In this document: one piece after another, positions 1 to 6,540 of the stretch
How the letters are laid out: every line of letters begins with the position of its first letter
Position numbering within the stretch: position 1 is the stretch's first letter
Assembly (NCBI GenBank): GCA_005793785.1
Contig: SXPW01000036.1
Location: 1-6,540 of the forward strand
Source: Actinomycetota bacterium
GTDB taxonomy: Bacteria; Actinomycetota; Acidimicrobiia; Acidimicrobiales; Ilumatobacteraceae
Direction: 5' to 3'
Length of the DNA: 6,540 nt
The notes under the pieces: generated by a model
Told to the model about the DNA's origin: nothing
The model's input: the letters and a program-made list of their open reading frames with translations, nothing else
Database searches by the model: none
Position numbers and translations under genes: made by a program

Positions 1-6
1 ACGGAC

Positions 7-1176
7 ATGGACGCAACAACCAACAACGACGGCATCACGGCGACTTCCAGCGTATCCCTTCCACCTCCGCCACCTCCCGCATCGCAGTCATCGGGTCGTC
101 GGGTGTGGTGGGCATTGCCGCTGTTCACGCTTGCGTGGGCATTGTTGTTGGTGACGCTCGCGGCCTCTCTGATCCGAGTGAACTTGTGGGAGATTGCACC
201 CGGCTCGGCGCAGGCCGTCGCACCACGGATGACCTTCGGAGAAGATGCACTCGCGGTAGTGACTCGGTACGAAACCGGGGACGAATTGTTGTTCGTCACC
301 GCGCTCGGTAGTCGCCTTTCACTTCTCGACGTTGTTGCGGCATGGCGAGACGACGACGTCGACATACTTACCTACGAAGAACGATTCGGATCCGAAACTC
401 CTGCCCAGCAACGTGCGGGGAACTCGCGCGCAATGGTGTCGTCCAAACAGATTGCAGAGTTCGTCGCGCTTACCCGCCTGGGTATCGAGTCGGAATTCGT
501 GTTCGGGGACGTCGTTATCGACGAAGTCGTATGTGAGGATGCCCCCGATCCGCTCAGCGCCTGCAAGCAACTTGCTTCAGGTGACACGATCGTGACGTTC
601 GATGGCAAACCGACGCCAATCCTGCCTGCATTGATCGAAGCGGTCACCGCCAGGAGCCCGGGCGACGTCGTTGTCGTCGGAGTCCGTCGCGAGGGATCAG
701 ACGATGTGGTGGAGACTGACATCAAACTGATCGCCGCTCCCGATGACGCTCAGCGCACGATCGTTGGATTCATGCCACGCGATACACGAACGGTGAAAAC
801 TCCCTTTGAAGTAGGGATCGACACCGATTCCATCGGCGGACCTTCGGCCGGACTCGCGTTCACGCTCGCCCTGCTTGATGAGCTCTCGCAAGGTTCTTTG
901 ACGGGCAAATCGAAGGTGGCGGTGACGGGAACCATAGATGGCGACGAAAGTGTCGGTGCGGTGGGTGCGATACCGCAAAAGGCGGTGGCAGCCCGCGATT
1001 CGGGTGCGAGATTGATGTTGATTCCCGCGAGTCAGTCCGACGACGACATCGCTCGAGCGCGGCGAATCGGAGGCTCACGTATGCGAGTGGAAACCGTCGC
1101 AACGTTGCAGGATGCACTGGACATCCTGCGAAGCATCGGTGGTGACGCGCTACCCGATGCCACGACCGACGAATAG
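7..1176 (+). CDS. Membrane-anchored PDZ / S16 (Lon-type) serine protease, YlbL family
   Basis: This is a probable membrane-bound serine protease acting on the outer face of the cytoplasmic membrane. A short cytoplasmic N-terminus with a run of six prolines (residues 19-24) and two arginines (31-32) precedes one membrane segment (about 34-56). The following 'IAPGSA' (63-68) and the region to about 160 match the YlbL family pattern. A PDZ domain covers about 160-241, with the ligand-loop signature GDTIVTFDGKP at 192-202. The Lon-type proteolytic domain covers about 245-378. Its catalytic serine is Ser280 in GGPSAGLAF (277-285) and its lysine is Lys325 in GAIPQKAVAA (320-329), so the Ser-Lys dyad is intact. 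There is no AAA+ ATPase domain, as usual for this family, and the length (389 residues) is typical. The ATG at 7 fits, but the frame is open to the window edge, so the true start could lie upstream. Oddity: Cys176 and Cys186 bracket an inserted loop in the PDZ domain. Substrate unknown; B. subtilis YlbL degrades the division inhibitor YneA. Confidence 0.92.
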   Translation: MDATTNNDGITATSSVSLPPPPPPASQSSGRRVWWALPLFTLAWALLLVTLAASLIRVNLWEIAPGSAQAVAPRMTFGEDALAVVTRYETGDELLFVTALGSRLSLLDVVAAWRDDDVDILTYEERFGSETPAQQRAGNSRAMVSSKQIAEFVALTRLGIESEFVFGDVVIDEVVCEDAPDPLSACKQLASGDTIVTFDGKPTPILPALIEAVTARSPGDVVVVGVRREGSDDVVETDIKLIAAPDDAQRTIVGFMPRDTRTVKTPFEVGIDTDSIGGPSAGLAFTLALLDELSQGSLTGKSKVAVTGTIDGDESVGAVGAIPQKAVAARDSGARLMLIPASQSDDDIARARRIGGSRMRVETVATLQDALDILRSIGGDALPDATTDE

Positions 1177-1190
1177 TTCGGACGTACTCT

Positions 1191-1196
1191 GGAGGG
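1191..1196 (+). promoter_or_regulatory. Probable ribosome binding site of the DivIVA-like gene
   Basis: GGAGGG lies just upstream of the ATG at 1199 in the 22-bp gap after the protease stop codon. The spacing is short (2-3 bases), so it may be less than optimal. It still favours 1199 over the in-frame ATG at 1112, which lies deep inside the protease gene and would add 29 residues with no family resemblance. Confidence 0.55.
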
Positions 1197-1198
1197 TC

Positions 1199-3205
1199 AT
1201 GGCCCTCGACTTCCAACGACCTGATCCGTCGTCGCCGGCCGCCGTAGCCGCAGCTCAGTTCACCGTCACCCGCCGTGGCTATCGGGAAGAAGAAGTGCGT
1301 GACTTCCTGCGACAAGTGTCGGTGGAGTTGGCACGACTGTTGGAGCGAGAACGCTTTCTGGAAAGTGAACTGAAGGCCATGCAAGCCCGGGGACCGGTGG
1401 ATACCACCTCCATCGACGAAGCGGCAGTCACCGAACTCCTGGGAGCGGAGGCAGCCCGCGTGCTTACCTCGGCCCGTGAGGCAGCCCAAGCGATGCGCGA
1501 CCGTGCAGCAGAATCCGCCGAACACATCATCCGCGATGCAAGTCGGGAGGCCGCCCGTCTCCTCGAAGAATCGACCCTCGAGGCGTCACGAAAGCGAAGT
1601 GATGTATCAACCGAAGCGGAGCAGGAACTTGAAGTTGCCAAGCAACAAGGTCGGGAGATCATCGCCGAGGTTCGGGCGTATCGGGAAAGGGTGTTGACCG
1701 ATCTCACGAAACGAACCGATGAAGCGCGCCGCGAACTCGAACGGATCGTCATCGAGCGGGAGCGACTGCTGGGTGCTTTTGAACGCGCACGTCATGTCGC
1801 CTCCGACGTTGTGGGGGATTTGAACGATTTCGATCAGTCCCTCAAAGAAACGGGGGTGACGCCACCGCTGGTGCCACCTGATGCACCACCGCCTCCGCGA
1901 CCAACCCGAAACACCGACATCCCGATCTTTGACGCAAAGCAATATGTGCACGAATTGGGTGGGGCGAATCAGGACACTGGTGCCGACGAATCGAACGATT
2001 CATCGACGCTCTCGGTTTCCGCTCCGGAGTCGGTGCAGACGGAACCGTCAGTGACCGATGCTCCAACGACGGAGCCGAACGCGAACGATTCACTCGGGGA
2101 CGAGTCGAGTGTTCGTGAGTCGGCATCGATCGATGACAAGGAGATGGTCGTCCAGCATTCGGAGTCCGTGGAATCGACTCCCGCACCCGTCACCACGGCT
2201 CAGCCCGAACACATCGCCGAAGTCGTGAACATTTTTGATCGCCAGCGTCGGAGGGAAGCCCCGGAACCCGCCCCGAAAGGGAGCGTTCCTGAACACCCGG
2301 TATTCGAACGGGTGGAGGCTCGACCCGAAGAAGAGACCGTGCAGGCATCAAACAGCCGAGTGGATGAGATCTTCGCTCGACTTCGAACCAGCAGCACCGA
2401 ACGTGTCGCAAAAGAGACCACCAAAGACCTCGTTACACCCACGAAATCCGCCTCGAAGGTTGCGCGAGGAAGGAGACTTCGCACCGGCTCCACGATCGAT
2501 TCGACACAGAGAGTGTCTCCGCCGGTCGTGAACGATGGAGTCTTTCGTCGGCGAGATGAGGTGGTCGTTCCCGCTCTGGACGCGATGTCTCGAGGCATGA
2601 AGCGAAGACTTGCCGACGACGAGAACACGGCATTGACGCACGTTCGCGGCAAGCGGTCCACGCTCACGGTGGCGGCGATGTTCTCGACGCCAGTGGAACA
2701 CGCGGAGCACTACACCGCCGCCGTCAGCGATCTCGTCACGGGTATTGCTGCCGATGCCGCGCGGTCACTCACCGATTCGCGTCGCGTCGACGTGCGTGGA
2801 ATAGTGGCGAACGGCGCAGTCACGGGTGCGGTAACCGATTGGTTCACGAGGTCGTTCGTTCAGCCTCTGCACGAGCGCATGAACGATGCAATCAATACAG
2901 CGGCTGGTGATCGCGACATATTGGCTACTTCGTTGCGCGCAGTATTTCATGACTGGAAGGTTCAACGAGTGGCTTCGATTGCCGCCGATATCGCTCACGT
3001 GGCCTATGCACGAGGACTATTCCTGGGATGCGACACCAATTCATCCGTCTGTTGGGCAGTGGATCCAGCCGGACCGCCGTGTTCGGACGCAGAGGACAAT
3101 TCGCTCGCTGGATCGACACGACACGGTGAACACTTTCCAACCGGACACGCACACCCGTTGGCTCATGCCGGATGTCGCTGTTTGGTTGTTCCGCTCGACA
3201 AGTAG
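1199..3205 (+). CDS. DivIVA-domain coiled-coil protein with a MuF-like Cys/His C-terminus
   Basis: A 668-residue cytoplasmic protein whose precise function I do not recognise. Residues 18-62 form a DivIVA domain (FTVTRRGYREEEVRDFL, 21-37), the module that targets proteins to curved membrane at poles and septa. The position of the hydrophobic membrane-inserting residue of B. subtilis DivIVA is Arg25, similar to the KRGY of mycobacterial Wag31. A long Ala/Glu/Arg-rich coiled coil spans about 75-215, then a proline-rich stretch (222-235) and an acidic, Ser/Thr-rich disordered linker to about 440. The linker holds two short possibly conserved patches, EVVNIFDRQRRR (341-352) and VDEIFARLR (near 388). 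A basic patch MKRRLADDENTALTHVR (467-483) opens a helical region to about 610. The end (W619 to K668) carries Cys628, GEHFPTG (643-649), His656 and GCRC (658-661), resembling phage Mu F / SPP1 gp7-type domains. It starts 22 bp after the protease gene and ends 11 bp before the UPF0182 gene, so co-transcription is likely. It is not the main DivIVA of the dcw cluster. Confidence 0.85.
   Translation: MALDFQRPDPSSPAAVAAAQFTVTRRGYREEEVRDFLRQVSVELARLLERERFLESELKAMQARGPVDTTSIDEAAVTELLGAEAARVLTSAREAAQAMRDRAAESAEHIIRDASREAARLLEESTLEASRKRSDVSTEAEQELEVAKQQGREIIAEVRAYRERVLTDLTKRTDEARRELERIVIERERLLGAFERARHVASDVVGDLNDFDQSLKETGVTPPLVPPDAPPPPRPTRNTDIPIFDAKQYVHELGGANQDTGADESNDSSTLSVSAPESVQTEPSVTDAPTTEPNANDSLGDESSVRESASIDDKEMVVQHSESVESTPAPVTTAQPEHIAEVVNIFDRQRRREAPEPAPKGSVPEHPVFERVEARPEEETVQASNSRVDEIFARLRTSSTERVAKETTKDLVTPTKSASKVARGRRLRTGSTIDSTQRVSPPVVNDGVFRRRDEVVVPALDAMSRGMKRRLADDENTALTHVRGKRSTLTVAAMFSTPVEHAEHYTAAVSDLVTGIAADAARSLTDSRRVDVRGIVANGAVTGAVTDWFTRSFVQPLHERMNDAINTAAGDRDILATSLRAVFHDWKVQRVASIAADIAHVAYARGLFLGCDTNSSVCWAVDPAGPPCSDAEDNSLAGSTRHGEHFPTGHAHPLAHAGCRCLVVPLDK
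3053..3202 (+). other. C-terminal MuF-like Cys/His motif region of the DivIVA protein
   Basis: Domain-level note on residues 619-668. The order is Trp619, Asp622, Gly625, Cys628, Asp630, Asn634, LAG (636-638), Gly643-Glu644, FPTG (646-649), Pro653, His656, then GCRCLVVP (658-665). Phage Mu F / SPP1 gp7-type head-morphogenesis domains end in a comparable series: a Trp and Asp, a Cys pair, Gly, Phe, a Pro/His pair, CRC, then hydrophobic residues and Pro. The usual first CxxC is only half present here, since the second position is Ala631. Cys611 and Cys618 lie just upstream. A metal-binding or fold-stabilising role is possible. The assignment rests on motif order only, so a Cys/His tail of independent origin is not excluded. 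Confidence 0.5.
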
Positions 3206-3216
3206 CCTTCGGCGAC

Positions 3217-6138
3217 ATGCGCATCCCTGGTGATCTACCTCGTCGTCCCTTGTTTTCTGGCGGGGGATTCGGGTTTCGTCGACCGCGCCGGAGTCGAGTC
3301 GTTCTTTCCGTCGTGCTGTTGGCGCTCGTTGCGGTATTCGTGTCGGCGCGGAGCGTGGCGTCGTTCTACATCGACGTGTTGTGGCATCAATCGCTGGGTC
3401 GCACCGACGTGTTCTGGGGGATACTCCTCACGCGTTTCGGTCTCGCGAGCGGATTCACCCTCGTTGCGGGTCTCTTTCTCCTCCTGAACTTGTGGGTTGC
3501 GGATCGTCTACGTCCTGACTTGATTCCAACCACACCGCAAGAGCGTGCGCTCGCGGGATATCGCCAGCTCACTGCGGGTCGCGCCTGGAGTTTCCGCATC
3601 ATCGTGAGTGTCATCCTCGGTTTTCTCATTGGTTCGCCTGCGGCTGCCCAATGGCAGGACTGGATGCTGTTCAGGAACACGGAGAGTTTCGGCACCAAGG
3701 ATCCGCTGTTCAATCAGGACGTGAGTTTCTATATGATGCGCCTCCCGTTCATCGAATTCGTGGTCGACTGGACGTTCGCGGCTCTGGTGCTCATCACGCT
3801 GGTTACCGCAGGCGTGCACGCGCTCAACGGCGGGATTCGTATCCAAATTCAGGGTCGAAAAGTGACGCCATTGGCCAAGGTTCACCTCAGCGTGTTGTTC
3901 GCCACCCTGTCTGTAGTCCGCGCAGCGGACTACTGGTTCTCCCGATTCAACCTCACGCGCTCCACGCGTGGCGTCGTTCAGGGCGCGACGTATACCGACG
4001 TCAACGCACAGTTGCCCGCGACACAGCTGATGATCCTCGTGTCGCTCGCGGTGGCAGTGCTGTTCCTCGCCAATTTCCGGCAACGCGGCTGGCGACTTCC
4101 GGTTCTGGCAACGGTGCTGTGGATCGTCATCGCGGTGACAGCTGGCGGCGTGTATCCGGCGGTGGTGCAACGTTTCATCGTTCAGCCCAACGTGAGTACC
4201 AAGGAATTGCCGTTCATCGACCGCAACATCGAAGCCACCAAGGTGGCCATGGGGCTCGGTGACATCACCCGCGAAACGCTCGAACTTCAACCGCTCACCG
4301 CCACGAGCCTCAATCAGGATGCGAGTCCGCTACGCAACGTCCGACAGTTGGATCCCCTACAGATGCGCGACCGATTCATCCTCGACGAGGGTCAGACCTC
4401 GTTCTATGCCGTGCGAGACCTCGACGTTGATCGGTATGAGGTGGACGGAAGTTCACAACAAGTGATGGTTGCCGCACGCGAACTCAACACCGATGGAATT
4501 CCGAATCGGACGTGGGTATCGCGTCACCTGCTCTACACGCACGGATGTGGTGTCATCGCCGCACCTGCCAGCCGCACCACGGTGGACGGTCGTCCCGTGT
4601 ACATCGACCTTGGGGTGAGCAGGCCTGAATTGTATTTCGGTGAAAGCATCGGCTCGTATGCCTTGGTCGACACGGACCAAGTAGAACAACCGTGCGTTGG
4701 TACGTCGTCCACCGAGACGACCACTGGCGGTGTGCAACTCTCGTCGACCTTGCGTCGAGCTGCTTACGCAATTCAATACAGCGAATACAACCTGTTCGGA
4801 TCCGGGCTCATCAACTCACAATCACGAATCATCCACGATCGAAACGTGACCGATCGGGTCGCGCGACTCGCCCCATTCCTCCGCTACGACGCCGATCCGT
4901 ACCCGGTGGTGGTGGACGGAACCGTGCAGTGGGTCCTCGATGCGTACACCGTCAGCGATCGGTACCCCTACGCGCAACAGGCCAATGTCGACCAGTTGTC
5001 ACCTGGAGGCGGACTGAACATCGGTTTCAACTATGTACGCAACAGCGTCAAGGCAGTGGTGGATGCGTTCACTGGAGACGTCACGTTTTATGTTGTCGAC
5101 GCGGATGACCCGATCGTGGCTGCATGGTCGAGTGCGTTCCCGGACCTCTTCACACCCGTGAGCGAGGCGCCGACCCAACTCACGAGCCACTTCCGCTATC
5201 CCGAAGACTTGTTTCGGGTGCAAACCAACGTCTACGGACGGTACCAATTCGAGGACGCGACCCTTTTCTTCAATCGTGATGCGGCGTGGAGCGTTGCTCA
5301 GGCTCCCGCCATCGAACCCGAATCCGTGACGGGTGTAGTGGGCGGCGTCGATAGTGCAATAGAACAGGGAATCGACGTTGCAGACGCGAGCGTGTTGCGC
5401 TTCGAGCCGTACTACACCATGTTCCACGGAGGCGATGGACTTGGTGATCCAACGTTCTCGATGTTGCGACCATTCGTTCCATTCTCAGCCGACAATGCTC
5501 GCAAGGAACTTCGAGCTTTCATGGTGGTATCGAGCGATCCCAAGACGTACGGAAAGATTCAGGTGTTCGAATTGCCCGAGCCGTTGCCGGAAGGTCCCGC
5601 GACGGTTGCTGCCGAGTTCGGCAGCGATCCCGTGATTGCCCAGCAGATCACATTGCTCGACCAACGTGGCTCACGCGTGATTTTTGGTGATCTACAAGTT
5701 GTCCCGGTACAGCGTGGACTCATGTATGTTCGACCGCTCTTCGTGCGACCAGACGATCCTTCGGCGAAACAGATTTTCGTTCGCAAGTTCCTCGTGTCGT
5801 ACAACAATCGAGTGGTGATGACCGACAACCTCACTGAAGCAGTGGCTCGTCTCTTCCCTGGATTCACCGTCAACCTGGGTGAGCGCATCAACGACGGTTC
5901 AGTCGCTCCAACCGATTCGGCAACAGACTCAACGGGTGGATCCGTGCCGACGACGACGTTGCCTCTACAAGACACCTCTTCGCTCGGCACCCCCGAACTT
6001 CTGATACGCGTCGAGGAACTCTTCGACGAGGCCAACCTCGCACTGGCGGAATCACCTCCCAACTTCGCGGTGTACCAAGCAAAGCTGGCACAGGCACGTG
6101 AGTTGTTGCGCCAAGCGATTGCGCAAGTTGGTGGCTGA
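3217..6138 (+). CDS. UPF0182 family integral membrane protein
   Basis: A large membrane protein of the UPF0182 family (973 residues, normal for the family), whose molecular function is not established. A basic N-terminus (RRPRRSR, in the first 27 residues) is followed by about seven membrane segments near 27-47, 73-94, 127-143, 180-204, 222-240, 270-287 and 294-314. This predicts an inside N-terminus and an extracytoplasmic C-terminal two thirds. Family motifs present include GATYTDVNAQLPA (around 257-268), QPNVSTKELPFIDRNIEATK (323-342), RYPYAQ (582-587), NYVRNSVKAVVDAFTGDV (605-622) and HFRYPEDLFRVQT (658-670). A Ser/Thr/Pro-rich spacer (about 893-928) leads to a short helical tail (930-973). 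I chose the ATG at 3217 because MRIPGDLPRR resembles known family starts; the ATG at 3172 would overlap the upstream gene by 34 bases. No clear Shine-Dalgarno precedes 3217, so translational coupling to the upstream stop 11 bp away is plausible. Homologues from memory are Rv3193c and Rv0064 of M. tuberculosis; Rv3193c sits beside a PDZ/S16 protease gene, as here. Confidence 0.93.
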   Translation: MRIPGDLPRRPLFSGGGFGFRRPRRSRVVLSVVLLALVAVFVSARSVASFYIDVLWHQSLGRTDVFWGILLTRFGLASGFTLVAGLFLLLNLWVADRLRPDLIPTTPQERALAGYRQLTAGRAWSFRIIVSVILGFLIGSPAAAQWQDWMLFRNTESFGTKDPLFNQDVSFYMMRLPFIEFVVDWTFAALVLITLVTAGVHALNGGIRIQIQGRKVTPLAKVHLSVLFATLSVVRAADYWFSRFNLTRSTRGVVQGATYTDVNAQLPATQLMILVSLAVAVLFLANFRQRGWRLPVLATVLWIVIAVTAGGVYPAVVQRFIVQPNVSTKELPFIDRNIEATKVAMGLGDITRETLELQPLTATSLNQDASPLRNVRQLDPLQMRDRFILDEGQTSFYAVRDLDVDRYEVDGSSQQVMVAARELNTDGIPNRTWVSRHLLYTHGCGVIAAPASRTTVDGRPVYIDLGVSRPELYFGESIGSYALVDTDQVEQPCVGTSSTETTTGGVQLSSTLRRAAYAIQYSEYNLFGSGLINSQSRIIHDRNVTDRVARLAPFLRYDADPYPVVVDGTVQWVLDAYTVSDRYPYAQQANVDQLSPGGGLNIGFNYVRNSVKAVVDAFTGDVTFYVVDADDPIVAAWSSAFPDLFTPVSEAPTQLTSHFRYPEDLFRVQTNVYGRYQFEDATLFFNRDAAWSVAQAPAIEPESVTGVVGGVDSAIEQGIDVADASVLRFEPYYTMFHGGDGLGDPTFSMLRPFVPFSADNARKELRAFMVVSSDPKTYGKIQVFELPEPLPEGPATVAAEFGSDPVIAQQITLLDQRGSRVIFGDLQVVPVQRGLMYVRPLFVRPDDPSAKQIFVRKFLVSYNNRVVMTDNLTEAVARLFPGFTVNLGERINDGSVAPTDSATDSTGGSVPTTTLPLQDTSSLGTPELLIRVEELFDEANLALAESPPNFAVYQAKLAQARELLRQAIAQVGG
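3913..3933 (+). repeat. Perfect 9-bp inverted repeat with a 3-base loop inside the UPF0182 gene
   Basis: GTAGTCCGC (3913-3921), loop GCA (3922-3924), then GCGGACTAC (3925-3933). In mRNA this makes a compact, GC-rich hairpin. It covers codons for VVRAADY at the end of the fifth predicted membrane segment. No U-run follows, so it is not an intrinsic terminator. It may be chance, or it may slow translation at a membrane-insertion step; the sequence alone cannot decide. Confidence 0.6.
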
Positions 6139-6168
6139 AGGATCAGTTGCGGGTTTTACGCACCAACT
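6126..6168. repeat. 8-bp inverted repeat spanning the convergent junction
   Basis: AGTTGGTG (6126-6133) is perfectly matched by CACCAACT (6161-6168), 27 bases apart. The left arm is in the last codons of the UPF0182 gene and the right arm in the last codons of the - strand gene. It encloses, and would compete with, the smaller hairpin at 6131-6150. It could contribute to bidirectional transcript ending, or be chance. Confidence 0.3.
6131..6157 (+). terminator. Weak terminator-like hairpin at the convergent gene ends
   Basis: CTGA (6135-6138), loop AGGA (6139-6142) and TCAG (6143-6146) form a small palindrome. In + strand RNA the stem can extend to 8 pairs (6131-6138 with 6143-6150) if three G-U pairs are allowed. 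GGGTTTT follows at 6151-6157. The stop codons of both convergent genes lie in the stem. The stem is weak and the U-run short, so this is only a candidate for + strand transcription. On the opposite strand no U-run follows. Confidence 0.25.
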
Positions 6169-6520
6169 CGGCCAACTCGGCCAAATCCTGTCGTAACGTA
6201 ATCGCGTAGCGGGCTTGCTCACTGGCGATTCGCACTTGATTTGCCCGAAGATTGGCAACTGCCTCTTCACTTGCAGAATCGGCAGAGTTGGAGAGGTGTT
6301 CAATCTCCGAATTGAGTTCATGAAGCTGGTTCGTGATCTCCGCTGTCATCTGGGTCACTCGCAGGTCGGCAGTGGAGAGTCGCTCCTCAAGATTGTTCAT
6401 CTTCGTTCGGACTGAATCCATTTCCACGTTGCGTTGGGAAAGTTCCGCACGTAGCGACTGGACCTCGTCGCGCACCACATGGAGTGACGTCTCGAGAGCC
6501 TTCCATTTTCTGCCGAACAT
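6143..6520 (-). CDS. Small coiled-coil protein of unknown function
   Basis: A 125-residue hydrophilic protein that is almost entirely heptad-patterned helix from about residue 5 to 120. Stretches such as VRDEVQSLRAELSQR, MNNLEERLS and LHELNSEIEHL show Leu/Ile/Val at a/d-like positions. It has no signal peptide, membrane segment, cysteine or catalytic motif, so a cytoplasmic oligomeric scaffold or adaptor is the most that can be said. I do not recognise a named family. The ATG at 6520 gives MFGRKWK, a plausible start, but no Shine-Dalgarno precedes it and the frame stays open to the window edge, so the real start could lie outside. Its stop is 4 bp from the convergent UPF0182 stop. A 9-bp tandem duplication near its 3' end (6163-6180) encodes the repeated LAE of LAELAEL. 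It is transcribed away from the trio, so any functional link to them is unproven. Confidence 0.7.
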   Translation of the reverse strand: MFGRKWKALETSLHVVRDEVQSLRAELSQRNVEMDSVRTKMNNLEERLSTADLRVTQMTAEITNQLHELNSEIEHLSNSADSASEEAVANLRANQVRIASEQARYAITLRQDLAELAELVRKTRN

Positions 6521-6540
6521 CAGGGCGCCATTGAGTGACG

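Noticed and set aside
1112..1198. Upstream in-frame ATG at 1112 as start of the DivIVA-like protein
   Set aside because: It would add 29 residues encoded inside the protease gene. The ATG at 1199 follows a GGAGGG and puts the DivIVA domain near the N-terminus, as is usual.
860..1525. 221-residue open frame on the - strand across the protease/DivIVA junction
   Set aside because: It overlaps two well-supported genes, is rich in Cys, His and Arg with no domain pattern, and spans the gene junction. It is a shadow of the + strand coding sequence.
1988..2001. GAATCG-AA-CGATTC palindrome in the DivIVA-like gene
   Set aside because: Short, inside the coding sequence of a low-complexity linker rich in GAA, TCG and GAT codons; best explained by chance, with no operator context.
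1199..3205. Prophage remnant, suggested by the MuF-like tail
   Set aside because: No other phage genes (portal, terminase, capsid, integrase) lie nearby, the flanking genes are ordinary chromosomal ones, and the motif is the end of a long DivIVA-type protein.
3508..4290. 260-residue open frame on the - strand inside the UPF0182 gene
   Set aside because: It lies wholly antisense to a confident family match, and its His/Arg/Glu-rich composition is typical of antisense reading in GC-rich DNA.
6163..6183. Tandem 9-bp repeat CCAACTCGG as a possible direct-repeat element
   Set aside because: Only two copies, and it simply encodes LAELAEL in a coiled coil, so it is a small in-frame duplication and not a regulatory or CRISPR-like repeat.

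Overview
The window is a compact, gene-dense stretch of about 6.5 kb with moderately high GC. It looks chromosomal and most likely comes from an actinobacterium. My best guess is Acidimicrobiia (Ilumatobacter-like), based on the gene families, the pairing of a PDZ/Lon-type protease with a UPF0182 membrane protein, and the style of the DivIVA-like protein. The taxonomic guess is inference. I see no tRNA, rRNA, CRISPR array, insertion sequence or prophage block.

Layout: three genes run left to right on the + strand with short gaps and no visible promoter between them, so they probably form one transcription unit. (1) 7-1176 encodes a membrane-anchored PDZ plus S16 (Lon-type) serine protease of the YlbL family, with a complete Ser280/Lys325 dyad. 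(2) 1199-3205 encodes a 668-residue protein. It has an N-terminal DivIVA domain, a long coiled coil, a long disordered acidic linker, a conserved-looking helical region, and a C-terminal Cys/His motif resembling the end of phage Mu F / SPP1 gp7-type head-morphogenesis domains. (3) 3217-6138 encodes a 973-residue UPF0182 protein with about seven N-terminal membrane segments and a large C-terminal domain that should lie outside the membrane. A fourth gene, on the - strand (6143-6520), encodes a small coiled-coil protein of unknown function. It converges on the UPF0182 gene with only 4 bp between the two stop codons.

How the genes may work together: YlbL-type protease and UPF0182 genes are neighbours in other actinobacteria (from memory, Rv3194c and Rv3193c in Mycobacterium tuberculosis), which suggests a shared envelope role. 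The DivIVA-like gene lies between them and could place that envelope machinery at a pole or division site. This is inference. In Bacillus subtilis, YlbL degrades the division inhibitor YneA, so a link between this protease class and division has precedent.

The most unusual item is the DivIVA protein with a phage-head-like Cys/His tail. Smaller points are a perfect 9-bp stem inside the UPF0182 gene, a weak terminator-like hairpin built around the two convergent stop codons, and a cysteine-bracketed loop in the protease's PDZ domain.
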